A DNA stretch of 64,000 nt from Terriglobia bacterium (GCA_035712365.1 DASTAW010000020.1:62001-126000); one strand, 5' to 3'; counted from the first letter of the stretch, positions 8,057 to 17,720 are shown. The notes: a model not told the origin generated them from the sequence alone. A program made the numbers and translations.

Positions 8057-8716
8057 GTGAACGCCCAAGTGAACATTTTCCTTCTCGCACAAAACCGCCT
8101 GCTTCTTGAAGCTCTCGCAAGAATCCTTCGGAAAAAGGCTGAGTTTTCGGTTATTCATGCAGGCGCCTACTCTCCGGAATGTGTCAGGATCATGAATGGC
8201 TCGGATTGTGAAGTGTTGTTGCTCGACTCTTCGGTAACGGATGCGTTCGGGTTTCAGGTGATCCAGGACACTTTGGGAGGGACGGACGGCCTGAAAGCCT
8301 TAATGATCGGGATGGAAGAAGATGAAGAAACGTTTCTGAAAGCGGTGAGTGCCGGAGCAGCCGGCTACGTTCTCAAAGACGCCTCGGCGATGGATGTCGT
8401 GGCGGCGATCCGAGCTGTTGCGAGGGACGAGGCGGTATGTCCTCCGCGGCTTTGTCGGTCCCTTTTCCGCTACGTCGCCGGCACGTGTACCAGCTTGCCC
8501 AACATGAGGGTGAAGACGCAACTGGGGTTGACTCGCCGCCAGCAACAACTGGTGCCTTTGCTTGCACAAGGACTTACGAATAAAGAGATCGCGGTGCAAC
8601 TTAACCTTTCCGAACAAACGATCAAAAACCACATCCATCGAATGCTGCAAAAAGTGGGGGCAGACGATCGCCTTTCCGTGGTGGAGTTGGTCAAAGCCAA
8701 TCAGGTTTTCTTATAG
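8057..8716 (+). CDS. NarL/LuxR-family response-regulator-like transcription factor with atypical receiver
   Basis: A 219-residue protein with a receiver-like domain (~1-125) and a C-terminal LuxR helix-turn-helix (~150-215; LTRRQQQLVPLLAQGLTNKE, then SEQTIKNHIHRML). The GTG start at 8057 follows an AGGATAGGGGA ribosome-binding site. The phospho-acceptor Asp (VLLLDSS) and the conserved Lys (GYVLKDA) are present, but the acidic pair normally near residues 8-9 for Mg2+ binding is replaced by the stretch LLAQNR, so classical phosphorylation is doubtful. It opens the polysaccharide export cluster and is the likely regulator of that locus. No partner histidine kinase lies in the window. Confidence 0.85.
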   Translation: MNAQVNIFLLAQNRLLLEALARILRKKAEFSVIHAGAYSPECVRIMNGSDCEVLLLDSSVTDAFGFQVIQDTLGGTDGLKALMIGMEEDEETFLKAVSAGAAGYVLKDASAMDVVAAIRAVARDEAVCPPRLCRSLFRYVAGTCTSLPNMRVKTQLGLTRRQQQLVPLLAQGLTNKEIAVQLNLSEQTIKNHIHRMLQKVGADDRLSVVELVKANQVFL

Positions 8717-8752
8717 AAAATAACTCGTACATTTTCTGCCGTCGGGGTAATC

Positions 8753-8771
8753 CCCTAGGGTTAGACCTAGG
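8753..8771. promoter_or_regulatory. Two CCTAGG palindromes upstream of the second receiver gene
   Basis: CCCTAGGG at 8753-8760 and CCTAGG at 8766-8771, 12 bases centre to centre. A third CCTAGG sits just upstream of the promoter of the preceding regulator (7821-7826). A shared binding site for the LuxR-type protein or another regulator is possible. The hexamer is short, so chance cannot be excluded. Confidence 0.4.
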
Positions 8772-8889
8772 CCGAAATTGGTACTCTCGTGGTGCTAAGT
8801 ACCATTAACGGTCTAAGGAGCTTGGTCCTCAGTCCTGACCTCTCCTTTGTACCTTTTCTCCGAAGTGGCCATGCCGATAGCCTATTAGG

Positions 8890-9285
8890 ATGATCAGAAG
8901 CCGCATGACACGAAATGTGCGTGTGCTTGTCGCCAACCGGCCCAGGCTGATTCGAGAACTTATCCTGGCGACCATCGCAGACCAACCGGATATAGAAGTC
9001 GTTGGAGAAGTGCAGAATGAAGCCGACATCCTGGGGGCGGTGGAGCAGCAGCAGCCGGATTTCCTGATTGTGGCCCTGGATAACCCCGGCTCTCGTCCGC
9101 CCGTTTGTGACGTACTTCTCGAAAAGTTCCCCAACATGAAAATTCTTGCTCTGGCGCCGGAGCACAATAGCAGCATTTTCTACTGGGCCTCTATCGATAT
9201 CCATTCCTTCGATGTGGAAGCTTCTGAAGAAGGACTTCTGGCCGTCCTCAGGGGCCCGGGACGGCGGGCAGGAGGCTACCAGTGA
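8890..9285 (+). CDS. Stand-alone receiver-like protein
   Basis: 131 residues resembling the receiver of NarL-type regulators (VRVLVANRPRLIRELILATI, then GEVQNEADILGAVEQQQPDF) with no output domain. The acidic pair is again replaced, here by VANRPR, while an Asp remains at the expected acceptor position (VALDNPG). The end is shorter than usual and the conserved Lys is not evident. Its stop overlaps the GTG start of the SLBB exporter by four bases, so the two are translationally coupled. This suggests a role tied to export, for example as a protein-protein adaptor. Its phosphorylation competence is uncertain. Confidence 0.7.
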   Translation: MIRSRMTRNVRVLVANRPRLIRELILATIADQPDIEVVGEVQNEADILGAVEQQQPDFLIVALDNPGSRPPVCDVLLEKFPNMKILALAPEHNSSIFYWASIDIHSFDVEASEEGLLAVLRGPGRRAGGYQ

Positions 9286-12200
9286 GTGTCCGCTTCAGAA
9301 TCAGGCAATTGGTATTGGACCGCTACCCGCGATTCGCCGGGAGCGCGGCGCTGCTGGCGCTGAGCGTTTTGTTAATGTGCCCGGCCTTGATCGCGCAGCA
9401 AAAGCAGGACGCGCCACAGCGCACGCAGCAGGACGGGCAACCCGAACAGGCCGTCGAAGCAACGCCTTTGTCCGCTCTTGCCCGCCAAAACCTGGATTAC
9501 GTGGCTGCGTCCGCCCCTGACATCGAAAAGGTGCTGGAAGGACAACCGGGGCTTCTGGTGGAACTGCAGCACTGGATCGCGCGTGATGCCGCCGACCACG
9601 GCCAGATGGTAGATGAACAACAGATGAGCAAGGAGGGAATCTACGAGCGCCTTGACACTGACCTTAAGTTCCGCGCGGTAGCCACCCTCATGTTGCAGAG
9701 TTACGGCTATCTGACGCCGGAGGTCAACCCCAATTCGAAAATTGGCCGGGAGCAGCAGCTTCAATTCGCGGCGGCAGAAAGGCGGTTGGAGCTGATGCCC
9801 ACCCAGCAGGTCCCGACTGGTTACACGTTTCCGGGCCAGACTTATCCCGCCTACCAGCAAGTTCCGCCCGGCAACCAGCAAAGGGAAATGATCCTGCAAC
9901 CCCAGCAGGCGCCTGCCCTCCCCCAGTGGGGTCCCATACTCCGCTCACCGCAGGGCCAACCCGGCTTGAACAACCCGGACAACCAGCTTTTGAACATGCG
10001 CCAGGCCAACCAGACTCTGGACCTGCAATCGAACCCGAACTCCCTCGGCGCGATGGGCACTACGCTGCCGCTGGGTTCTTTGAATGCGATTAATATGGGA
10101 GACCAGAGCAGCCTCGGCGGTTTGGAGGACCTGGGCGGGGTGGGCGGCGTCTCCGGTTACGGACAGGACTCAAGCGGCCTTGCAGCGTTTGCGAATTACC
10201 CGTCGCTGTCCACGATGCAGCAGCCTGGGGGCAGCTTCGGACGCATGCAAATGGGGCAGGAATTCGGCGGACCGTCGATGATGCAGGCGACGGTACCCGG
10301 GGAGAGATCTCCGTCACGTCTCCTGCGGCCTTCCCCGGATGACCGCCAAACGGAGCAAACCTACCAGCAGGAAGCTCCGCAACCGCAAGTTGTCCACCGC
10401 GCGAATCCCTATTCGGACATTCCCTCGCTCTACGACCTTTATGAACAGGTGTCCCCTCATTCTCCGAAGCTTCAGCGCTTCGGTCTGGACGTATTCGAAA
10501 ACGCCCCCGCACGGGATACGGGAGAGCTTCCCATGGACCTGCCCGCCGGACCGGGTTACGTGGTGGGTCCGGGAGATGCCTTGACCATCAATACGTGGGG
10601 CAGCGTGTCGTCGCGCGTGTATCGCGTGGTGGACCGCGAAGGCCGCGTGACGCTGCCGGAGGTCGGACCGCTCATGGTGAGTGGAGAAACCATGAGCGCC
10701 GTGCAGCAGAGAGTGCAGCAGGCGCTGCGAACGCAGTTTCGAGACGTCTCTGCCGACGTCAGCCTGGTGAGGCTCCGCACCGTTCGCGTCTATGTGGTGG
10801 GCGAAGTCAAAAACCCGGGCGCGTATGACATCAGTTCGCTCTCGACGCCGTTGAACGCGCTGATTGCCGCCGGCGGGCCGGTGAAAGACGGTTCACTGCG
10901 AATGGTCAAACATTACCGCGGCAAGGAACTCGTCCAGACCGTGGACCTCTACGACCTGCTATTGCACGGAGTGCGCTCAGACCTCGAAAGGCTGGAGAAC
11001 GGCGACACAATTCTCGTGCCGCCAGTGGGTCCGGAAGTTACTGTGGAGGGCACCGTCCGTCGCCCGGCCATCTATGAGCTCCACGGAGAAGCGACGCTGG
11101 CCCAGGTGCTTCAATTGGCCGGCGGGATTCTTCCCACCGCGACTCTGCGCCACATCGAGGTCCAGCGCGTGGAAGCCCACGAGAAGCGGACGATGCTGAG
11201 CCTTAATATCCAGAACCCGAAAGGCTCGGAGGAGATTAACCAGAAGCTCGAATCCTTCGGCATTCATGACGGCGACGTCGTCCGCATTTTCCCCATAGCG
11301 CCCTACAACGAGGACGCGGTTTATCTTGAAGGGCACGTACTGCGCCCCGGACGCTACTCCTTTCACCCCGGAATGCGGCTGAGCGATTTGGTTTCGTCTT
11401 ATTCGGACCTGCTGCCCGAGCCCGCGACACATTACGCCGAAATCATCCGCTTGCGGGCGCCGGACTACTCTCCAAGCGTCGAAAGTTTTGATCTGTCCGA
11501 AGCCCTGGCTCATCCCGAATCTTCTCCGAAGCTGGACCCGCTCGATACGGTGAGGATCTTCAGCCGGTTCGATTTTAATTTTGCCCCGACCGTAACAGTG
11601 GGCGGCGACGTGCGCAATCCCGGGACGTACCGGACCTCGGGAGTGGTTCGCGTAAGGGACGCCATTTATCAGGCGGGCGGCGTTTCTCCGGACGCCTCTC
11701 TCGGCTCCGCTCAACTGGTTCGCAATCTGCCTGACGGCAAGCTGGAAATCAGGAGCCTCAACTTGCAGGAAGCGCTCGAAGGAGAGCCGAGCCAAAACGT
11801 GCTGCTCGAGTCGCGTGACCGCATCATGGTCCAACGGAATCCCCTGAGGGCCGACCCTCCCAGCGTTTACGTGGAAGGCGAAGTTGTGCGGCCTGGGCGT
11901 TTTCCGTTGACGGCAAACCTCAGAATCAGTGATCTGGTTGGACTGGCGGGCGGATTAAAGCGGAGCGCCGACCGCCAAACGGCCGATTTGACCCGGTACG
12001 CTGCTGGTAGCTCCGGGGCCGGAACAGACCAGCATCAGGAGATCAACCTGGAAGCGGCACTGAGCGGAACCAATGGACGGGACCCTGTGTTAAAGGACGG
12101 CGATTTGTTGACCGTCAAGGAGATTCCTGCCTGGAAGGACATCGGGGCGTCAATCACGATCCGGGGTGAGGTCAGACACCCTGGAACTTACGGGATCGCT

Positions 12201-12899
12201 CCCGGCGAGCGGCTCAGTTCAGTGCTGGAGCGGGCGGGCGGGTTCCTGCCGACAGCATATCCAACCGCTGCCATTCTTGAACGGATTTCAGTGAAGCAAC
12301 TGCAGGAGAAGAGCCGGAATGAACTCATCCAGCAGGTCGAGCAAAGCGCCACCAACGTGAAGGTGTCAATAAATTCCACCGCCTCGGAGGCGGCGGCTTT
12401 GCAAAGCGCCGCACTACAACAGCAGCAGCAGGTCCTCGCCGCCTTAAAAAATGCTCCAGTTACAGGCCGCCTCGTCATTCATCTGAGGACAGATCTAAAA
12501 GCGTTTGCAAATTCTCAGGACGACGTCCAGGTGCAGGCTGGCGATACTTTGATGATTCCCAAGCGTCCCGACTTCGTAGTCGTGACGGGTCAGGTGTACA
12601 ACTCAAACGCTATCACTTACGAGCCTGATCGGACGGCGGGTTGGTATCTGAGGCGCGCAGGGGGCGCCACCGACCTGGGGAATAAGGGCGCGATCTTCGT
12701 TGTGCGGTCCGATGGGTCCGTGGTGAGCGGCAGTGGGAACGGCTGGTGGCGCGGTGATGTCCTGTCGGCGCGCGTCGGCCCAGGTGACACAATCGTCGTC
12801 CCCGAAAAGCCCATCGGTGGTTCACTGTTCTGGAAGAACCTGCTTCAAATCAGCCAGGTGGCGTCTTCGACAGCAATCGTCGCCGCGCTGATTCCCTAG
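9282..12899 (+). CDS. Large SLBB-domain polysaccharide export protein (Wza-like)
   Basis: 1205 residues, far longer than Wza (~380). A signal peptide-like segment (~20-40) is followed by a ~360-residue Gln/Pro-rich low-complexity region. A polysaccharide-export (Poly_export) domain starts near residue 420 (GPGYVVGPGDALTINTWG), followed by at least six SLBB modules recognisable by repeated V-x-G-E-V-x-x-P-G-x-Y motifs. The C-terminus ends in a hydrophobic stretch. The protein should form the periplasmic/outer-membrane channel for exopolysaccharide. GTG at 9282 overlaps the preceding gene by four bases, and its stop overlaps the next start by one base, giving a tight operon with the Wzi-type gene. 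Confidence 0.88.
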   Translation: MSVRFRIRQLVLDRYPRFAGSAALLALSVLLMCPALIAQQKQDAPQRTQQDGQPEQAVEATPLSALARQNLDYVAASAPDIEKVLEGQPGLLVELQHWIARDAADHGQMVDEQQMSKEGIYERLDTDLKFRAVATLMLQSYGYLTPEVNPNSKIGREQQLQFAAAERRLELMPTQQVPTGYTFPGQTYPAYQQVPPGNQQREMILQPQQAPALPQWGPILRSPQGQPGLNNPDNQLLNMRQANQTLDLQSNPNSLGAMGTTLPLGSLNAINMGDQSSLGGLEDLGGVGGVSGYGQDSSGLAAFANYPSLSTMQQPGGSFGRMQMGQEFGGPSMMQATVPGERSPSRLLRPSPDDRQTEQTYQQEAPQPQVVHRANPYSDIPSLYDLYEQVSPHSPKLQRFGLDVFENAPARDTGELPMDLPAGPGYVVGPGDALTINTWGSVSSRVYRVVDREGRVTLPEVGPLMVSGETMSAVQQRVQQALRTQFRDVSADVSLVRLRTVRVYVVGEVKNPGAYDISSLSTPLNALIAAGGPVKDGSLRMVKHYRGKELVQTVDLYDLLLHGVRSDLERLENGDTILVPPVGPEVTVEGTVRRPAIYELHGEATLAQVLQLAGGILPTATLRHIEVQRVEAHEKRTMLSLNIQNPKGSEEINQKLESFGIHDGDVVRIFPIAPYNEDAVYLEGHVLRPGRYSFHPGMRLSDLVSSYSDLLPEPATHYAEIIRLRAPDYSPSVESFDLSEALAHPESSPKLDPLDTVRIFSRFDFNFAPTVTVGGDVRNPGTYRTSGVVRVRDAIYQAGGVSPDASLGSAQLVRNLPDGKLEIRSLNLQEALEGEPSQNVLLESRDRIMVQRNPLRADPPSVYVEGEVVRPGRFPLTANLRISDLVGLAGGLKRSADRQTADLTRYAAGSSGAGTDQHQEINLEAALSGTNGRDPVLKDGDLLTVKEIPAWKDIGASITIRGEVRHPGTYGIAPGERLSSVLERAGGFLPTAYPTAAILERISVKQLQEKSRNELIQQVEQSATNVKVSINSTASEAAALQSAALQQQQQVLAALKNAPVTGRLVIHLRTDLKAFANSQDDVQVQAGDTLMIPKRPDFVVVTGQVYNSNAITYEPDRTAGWYLRRAGGATDLGNKGAIFVVRSDGSVVSGSGNGWWRGDVLSARVGPGDTIVVPEKPIGGSLFWKNLLQISQVASSTAIVAALIP

Positions 12900-15466
12900 T
12901 GAGGAAAATTGGAGCGCCTTTGCAGAAGCTGATGATGCTTATATGTGCCATTGCGACGATTTCCGTTCCGGGTCCTGCACAGACCAGTCCTGGAAGCGCA
13001 GGAGCAGCGGTCCCGAGCGTGACGCCTGTCCGCCGTCCGCACCGGCAGGTTGATTGGTGGGGACATCACAAGAAAAAAGACGGACAGCCAGTTCCAGACT
13101 CGACCGAATACCAGAATGGCCTGGGGCTTCCCCTGGTGAAACACATGGCCGGCGACCAGAAAGCCATCTGGACCAGCCCCTTTCATGTTCGCTTGCGCGA
13201 TGCTGACTGGCTGGTGCCGCTTGGGGGACTGGCGGCTGCGCTATTTGTTACCGACACTGACGTCAGCCGGCATCTTTCGACCGATCCCACACGGATCAGC
13301 AACAGCCGGACATTCTCCAATATGGGAGCTGCTACGCTGCTCGGCGGAGCGGGCGGGCTTTACCTGTTGGGAAAGCTCCGCCACAACGAGCACATGCGCG
13401 AAACGGGCCTGTTGAGCGGTGAGGCCGTCATCGGCAGTTTATTGGCCACAACTGCTATCAAAAGCGCTGCCGGCCGTGAGCGCCCTTACGTCGCCAATGC
13501 CGAAGGGAGTTTCCGGCAAGGCGGAAATTCGTTTCCTTCGGAGCACGCGACGGCTGCGTGGGCGACGGCGGGCGTCCTGGCGCATGAATATCCTGGCCCG
13601 CTGACCAGATTGTTTGCCTACGGCCTGGCGTCGGCCATCAGCGCTTCCCGTGTGACAGGCAAAGAGCACTTTCCGTCGGACGTGCTGGTGGGCAGCGTTC
13701 TCGGCTACCTGATTGCCCAGCACGTTTATCATGCGCACCATGATCCCGCAATCTGGGGCGGAAGCTGGCAGATGCCGAGCCGCGATGGCGATGCAGAACG
13801 TTTCCGTGATCCAGGACACATGGGTTCACCCTACGTGCCACTGGACAGTTGGGTGTATCCGGCATTCGCGCGGCTGGAAGCGAGGGGATACGTGCAGACG
13901 GCCATGCTCGGCATGCGGCCATGGACGCGGCTTGAATGCGCGCGTCTGGTGCAAGAGGCGGCTGACACCCAGAGTGCACAGGAAAATGACCGGCCCGTAC
14001 TGGACCGCCTGATCAATAGCCTTGAAGCAGAATTTGCACCGGACCTCGTCCTGCTGGGCGGTGGCCGCAACCTGAGCGCCGAGTTCGAGTCGGTCTATAC
14101 ACGGTTCAGTGGGATTTCGGGCCAGCCGCTCACCGACGGTTACCACTTTGGCCAGACGATCACCAATGACTTCGGCCGGCCGTATGGCGAGGGATTCAAC
14201 AGCGTGACGGGAGTCTCGGGTTGGGCTTCTTCGGGGCCCTTCACGGCCTATCTGAGGGGCGAATACCAACATGCTCCGGCGGGTCCGACACTTCCGCTGT
14301 CGGCGCGGCAGTTCATCCAAAGCGCTGATTATGGTCTCCCGCTACCGCCATCCCAGTTCTCGCCTTCCGTGGATCGTTTCCACGCCATGGACGCCTACGT
14401 AGCGATGAACATCGAGGACTGGCAGCTCTCGTTTGGAAAGCAGAGTCTCTGGTGGGGACCCGCCGAGGGCGGCTCGATGATGTTCAGCGATAACGCCGCG
14501 CCGATGGTCATGCTGAGATTGAGCAGGGTCACTCCGTTCAAGCTGCCGAGCATTTTCGGGTGGCTGGGCCCCATGCGGGCGGAGCTGTTTGTCGGACGGC
14601 TCAGCGGCCAGGAATTTGTTTATGGCGCACCAACTGGACTGATTGGCGAGTGGGGCAAAGCGCTTTCAGACCAGCCCATGATTCATGGGGAACGGATCAG
14701 CTTTAAGCCGACACCCAACCTGGAGTTCGGGTTTTCAAGCACAGCACTGTTTGCGGGCGCCGGGGTGCCGTTTACCGCGAAAACATTCTTACGCAGCGTG
14801 TTCTCGACCGGCAACGGCACACCGGGGTGCTTTGAGATCAGCGCGGTTTGCCCTCGAATTGATCCGGGTGACAGGAGGTCGGGATTTGATATGACCTACC
14901 GCCTTCCGGGCCTGAGGAACTGGGTTACGTTCTACACGGATTCGTTTACGGACGATGAAATTTCGCCGGTCGCCTATTTTGACCGGTCGGCAAACAGTGC
15001 TGGACTGTATTTTCCCCATCTGCCGAAGTTGCCGAAGATTGATCTACGCCTTGAAGGCATTTATACCGACAATCCGATTGGTAATGCGACGAACAACCTC
15101 TGCTGCGGGTTCTATTATTCCAACACCCGCTATCGGAACGGTTATACGAATGATGGCAACCTCATCGGAAGCTGGGTTGGGCGTGATGGACAGGGCGAGC
15201 AAGCCTGGTTGACTTATTGGCACAGCCCGCGCAGTTACCTTCGGTTCCGCTACCGACACCAGCAAGTGAGTCACCAGTTTGTTCCTTACGGTGGAAAAGT
15301 GGATGACGGCGGGGTCGAAGCCAGTTTCTGGCTGGGACGGGAACTTAGCGTCTCGGCATCCCTGCAGTATGAGAAGTGGGACTTTCCGGTGCTGCGGCCG
15401 GGGCCGACCTCAAATTTCACCTCTTCGGTCCAGTTCACTTACTGGCCGCGCTGGCGGGTGCATTGA
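12899..15466 (+). CDS. PAP2 phosphatase-Wzi fusion protein
   Basis: An 855-residue exported protein joining two activities. After an N-terminal signal (~1-28), residues ~105-280 are a type 2 phosphatidic acid phosphatase domain with all three motifs intact: Lys188-X6-Arg-Pro, PSEH at 213-216, and Ser-Arg251-X5-His257-X3-Asp261. Residues ~310-855 match the Wzi/CapA-type capsule-assembly beta barrel, including a SLWWGPAEGG block and a terminal aromatic strand. PAP2 enzymes dephosphorylate lipid (pyro)phosphates such as undecaprenyl pyrophosphate; Wzi binds capsule at the outer membrane. GTG at 12899 overlaps the exporter stop by one base. The fusion suggests carrier-lipid recycling linked to surface assembly, but the compartment of the PAP2 half needs thought, since Wzi is in the outer membrane. 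Confidence 0.85.
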   Translation: MRKIGAPLQKLMMLICAIATISVPGPAQTSPGSAGAAVPSVTPVRRPHRQVDWWGHHKKKDGQPVPDSTEYQNGLGLPLVKHMAGDQKAIWTSPFHVRLRDADWLVPLGGLAAALFVTDTDVSRHLSTDPTRISNSRTFSNMGAATLLGGAGGLYLLGKLRHNEHMRETGLLSGEAVIGSLLATTAIKSAAGRERPYVANAEGSFRQGGNSFPSEHATAAWATAGVLAHEYPGPLTRLFAYGLASAISASRVTGKEHFPSDVLVGSVLGYLIAQHVYHAHHDPAIWGGSWQMPSRDGDAERFRDPGHMGSPYVPLDSWVYPAFARLEARGYVQTAMLGMRPWTRLECARLVQEAADTQSAQENDRPVLDRLINSLEAEFAPDLVLLGGGRNLSAEFESVYTRFSGISGQPLTDGYHFGQTITNDFGRPYGEGFNSVTGVSGWASSGPFTAYLRGEYQHAPAGPTLPLSARQFIQSADYGLPLPPSQFSPSVDRFHAMDAYVAMNIEDWQLSFGKQSLWWGPAEGGSMMFSDNAAPMVMLRLSRVTPFKLPSIFGWLGPMRAELFVGRLSGQEFVYGAPTGLIGEWGKALSDQPMIHGERISFKPTPNLEFGFSSTALFAGAGVPFTAKTFLRSVFSTGNGTPGCFEISAVCPRIDPGDRRSGFDMTYRLPGLRNWVTFYTDSFTDDEISPVAYFDRSANSAGLYFPHLPKLPKIDLRLEGIYTDNPIGNATNNLCCGFYYSNTRYRNGYTNDGNLIGSWVGRDGQGEQAWLTYWHSPRSYLRFRYRHQQVSHQFVPYGGKVDDGGVEASFWLGRELSVSASLQYEKWDFPVLRPGPTSNFTSSVQFTYWPRWRVH

Positions 15467-15506
15467 ACAGAAGTGTCGATGCCCAGGCTTTTGAAGGGAG
15501 TCGTGC

Positions 15507-16922
15507 TTGAGCGATCGCCGGACTGAAACGGCCCTGAGTCGCGAGCGGACTTACGTTCCGGAAGAACTCGTCATCGAGGCCATTGATGAAGTGGCGATGC
15601 GGGAGGCGCGCGAGCGCACGGCAGCCCGTGTGCGGCTGCTCTGGAACACCCGTCGCTTCGTGGCTCGGGCAGCAATCGCGGGGCTCGTGGTCGCTACGGC
15701 GGTCGCATTTCTGATCCCAAACAGATACCAGTCTACCGCCCAACTGATGCCTCCTGATCAGTCAATGACTTCCGGGACCGCGATGCTCACCGCCCTGAGC
15801 TCCCGGGTGGGCGAAGACCTGGCGGGGCTGGCGGAAAACGCGATGGGGATGAAAACCAACGGCGCCCTGTTTATCGGAATTCTGAAAAGCGATACGGTCA
15901 AGGACGACCTGATCCGAAAATTCAACTTGCAAAAACTTTACGGTAATCGCTACATCGAGTCCGCACGAAAAAAATTGGCGTCAAAGACGGACATCTCTGA
16001 GGATCGGCAAAGCGGAATCATCACCATCAGCGTCACCGATCACGACCCGAAGCGGGCAGAGGCGATGGCGCAGGAATATGTCGATCAACTGAACTGGGTG
16101 GTGACCCACTTGAGCACTTCTTCTGCACACCGCGAGCGAGTCTTCCTCGACCAGCGTCTGACCCAGGTAAAGGCTGACCTTGAAGACGCCGAAAAGAACT
16201 TCAGCCAGTTTGCGAGCCAGAAGGGCGCCATTGATGTTCCAGCCCAGGGCAGGGCAATGGTGGTGTCGGCGGCCAGCCTGCAGGGACAGTTGATTGCTGC
16301 CGAGTCAGAACTGCAGGGCCTGAAGCAGATTTATACGGACAGCAACGTGCGAGTGCGGGCCGCGCAGGCGCGAGTCAATGAGCTGCGTGACTCTCTGCGG
16401 AACATCGCAGGCAAAGGCGCCAACGAGACCAGTTCAGCCGGACAACTCTACCCGTCGCTCCGCGAACTGCCGCTGCTCGGGGTGACGTATGCCGACCTGC
16501 TGCGCCGCGCCAAAGTGCAGGAGGCCATCTTTGAGACCCTGACCAAACAGGACGAACTGGCGAAGGTGCAGGAGGCCAAAGAAATCCCGAGTGTCAAGGT
16601 GCTGGACCAGCCCCAGGTGCCCCAGAGAAGATCGTTTCCTCCTCACCTGCTGATTATGGTGCTTGGGCTGGTGTTGGCCGCCATCGGCGCCATCGCCTCG
16701 GTCCTTGCAGGGGCGGTCTGGCAGGCAACTCCTTCGAACGACCCGCGTAAAGCGGTGGCGATTGAGGTTTGGTCTTCCGTTCGTGGCAGCCTGCCGTGGA
16801 ACTCTGGAAATGGTTCGCTGCCGAGTATGTCAACGGATTGGGTGCGGCGAAAATTTCGCCGGAAAGCAAACGCGCCTCCGGGCGAAGGCGAGCCCGAAGA
16901 CGCACAAGCAAAAAGAAATTAG
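15507..16922 (+). CDS. Wzz-type polysaccharide chain-length/co-polymerase protein without kinase domain
   Basis: 471 residues with the polysaccharide co-polymerase layout: cytoplasmic N-terminus, transmembrane segment (~53-70), a long periplasmic coiled-coil region (~190-310), and a second transmembrane segment (~378-400) preceded by the Pro-rich VLDQPQVPQRRSFPPH block typical of Wzz. The C-terminal BY-kinase domain of Wzc proteins is absent and only a short basic tail follows. The TTG start at 15507 is chosen because AAGGGAG ends six bases before it. The protein controls chain length with the polymerase at 20275 and connects to the SLBB exporter upstream. Confidence 0.87.
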   Translation: MSDRRTETALSRERTYVPEELVIEAIDEVAMREARERTAARVRLLWNTRRFVARAAIAGLVVATAVAFLIPNRYQSTAQLMPPDQSMTSGTAMLTALSSRVGEDLAGLAENAMGMKTNGALFIGILKSDTVKDDLIRKFNLQKLYGNRYIESARKKLASKTDISEDRQSGIITISVTDHDPKRAEAMAQEYVDQLNWVVTHLSTSSAHRERVFLDQRLTQVKADLEDAEKNFSQFASQKGAIDVPAQGRAMVVSAASLQGQLIAAESELQGLKQIYTDSNVRVRAAQARVNELRDSLRNIAGKGANETSSAGQLYPSLRELPLLGVTYADLLRRAKVQEAIFETLTKQDELAKVQEAKEIPSVKVLDQPQVPQRRSFPPHLLIMVLGLVLAAIGAIASVLAGAVWQATPSNDPRKAVAIEVWSSVRGSLPWNSGNGSLPSMSTDWVRRKFRRKANAPPGEGEPEDAQAKRN

Positions 16923-17005
16923 TGCTGCAGTTGCACCACACCAATTGGAACAGGGTTAGGTCACAGAAACCCAGCGAAGTGACGGGGCGGAGCTACAAGG
17001 CAATT

Positions 17006-17569
17006 ATGGCGGCAGGCATATCGCAACGGCTACGCGGGCACCCCTTTGCAGAAGGCGAAGCGACGCCAGCCGAAAGCTTCAGGACATCTTGGTACGCGGT
17101 GTACACGCGCTCGAGGCACGAGAAGTCGGTCGCCGAACAACTGCACGGCAAAGGCGTGGAGACGTTTCTCCCGCTCTATCAAACCGTACGGCGCTGGAAA
17201 AACGGGGAGCATAGAGTGGAACTCCCGCTGTTTCCCGGCTACGCGTTTGCTCGCTTCTCGCTGGCAGACCGGCTACCGGTTCTTAAGGTTCCGGGAGTGG
17301 TGCGGCTGGTGGGATTCAATGGCGTTCCTGCGGCGCTCGAAGACCGGGAAGTTGAGGACCTGCGGCAAGCGCTCGCTGCAGGTGTTGCTGCCTGGCCGCA
17401 TCCGTATTTGACCGAGGGATCTCGGGTCCGCATCACGGCAGGTCCGTTGGCGGGCCGGCAGGGGATACTCGTGCGACGGCAGGGTACGGTTAGAGTGGTG
17501 CTGTCAATCGACCTGATCCAGCGGTCGGTGTTGGTTGATGTTGCCGCCGATTCGTTGGAGCGTGCCTGA
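17006..17569 (+). CDS. NusG paralog (RfaH/UpxY-type antiterminator) of the polysaccharide locus
   Basis: A 187-residue protein with a NusG N-terminal domain (WYAVYTRSRHEKSVAEQL, residues ~29-46, then FPGYAFARF) and a C-terminal KOW motif (EGSRVRITAGPLAGRQGILV). The frame is open further upstream, to 16769, but that would overlap the wzz gene by ~150 bases, and ATG at 17006 with AAGG about ten bases ahead gives a normal NusG N-terminus. Specialised NusG paralogs encoded at the head of polysaccharide operons bind elongating RNA polymerase and allow it to read through long clusters. The ~11 kb same-strand run beginning with gmd, 196 bases downstream, is the likely target. Confidence 0.85.
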   Translation: MAAGISQRLRGHPFAEGEATPAESFRTSWYAVYTRSRHEKSVAEQLHGKGVETFLPLYQTVRRWKNGEHRVELPLFPGYAFARFSLADRLPVLKVPGVVRLVGFNGVPAALEDREVEDLRQALAAGVAAWPHPYLTEGSRVRITAGPLAGRQGILVRRQGTVRVVLSIDLIQRSVLVDVAADSLERA

Positions 17570-17720
17570 GCGCAAGATTTACACGCTGTGTCAGAAACAG
17601 ACATAAACCAATGAACAGCTCAAAAGGCGTATCTGGAAGTAAAGCATTATCAGCGATTTACAAATTATACAAAAGCTGGGGGGAAAAGTCCCATACGTCC
17701 CATTTTGAGGGGCGCGGACA

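Noticed and set aside
7822-8158. Minus-strand ORFs in the gap before the LuxR-type gene
   Set aside because: They partly overlap the LuxR-type gene start, and their translations are compositionally biased without motif or ribosome-binding site.
17641-17700. A gmd-operon promoter around TTTACAAATTATAC
   Set aside because: AT-rich boxes occur, but no -35/-10 pair with 16-18 base spacing is convincing; left unannotated.
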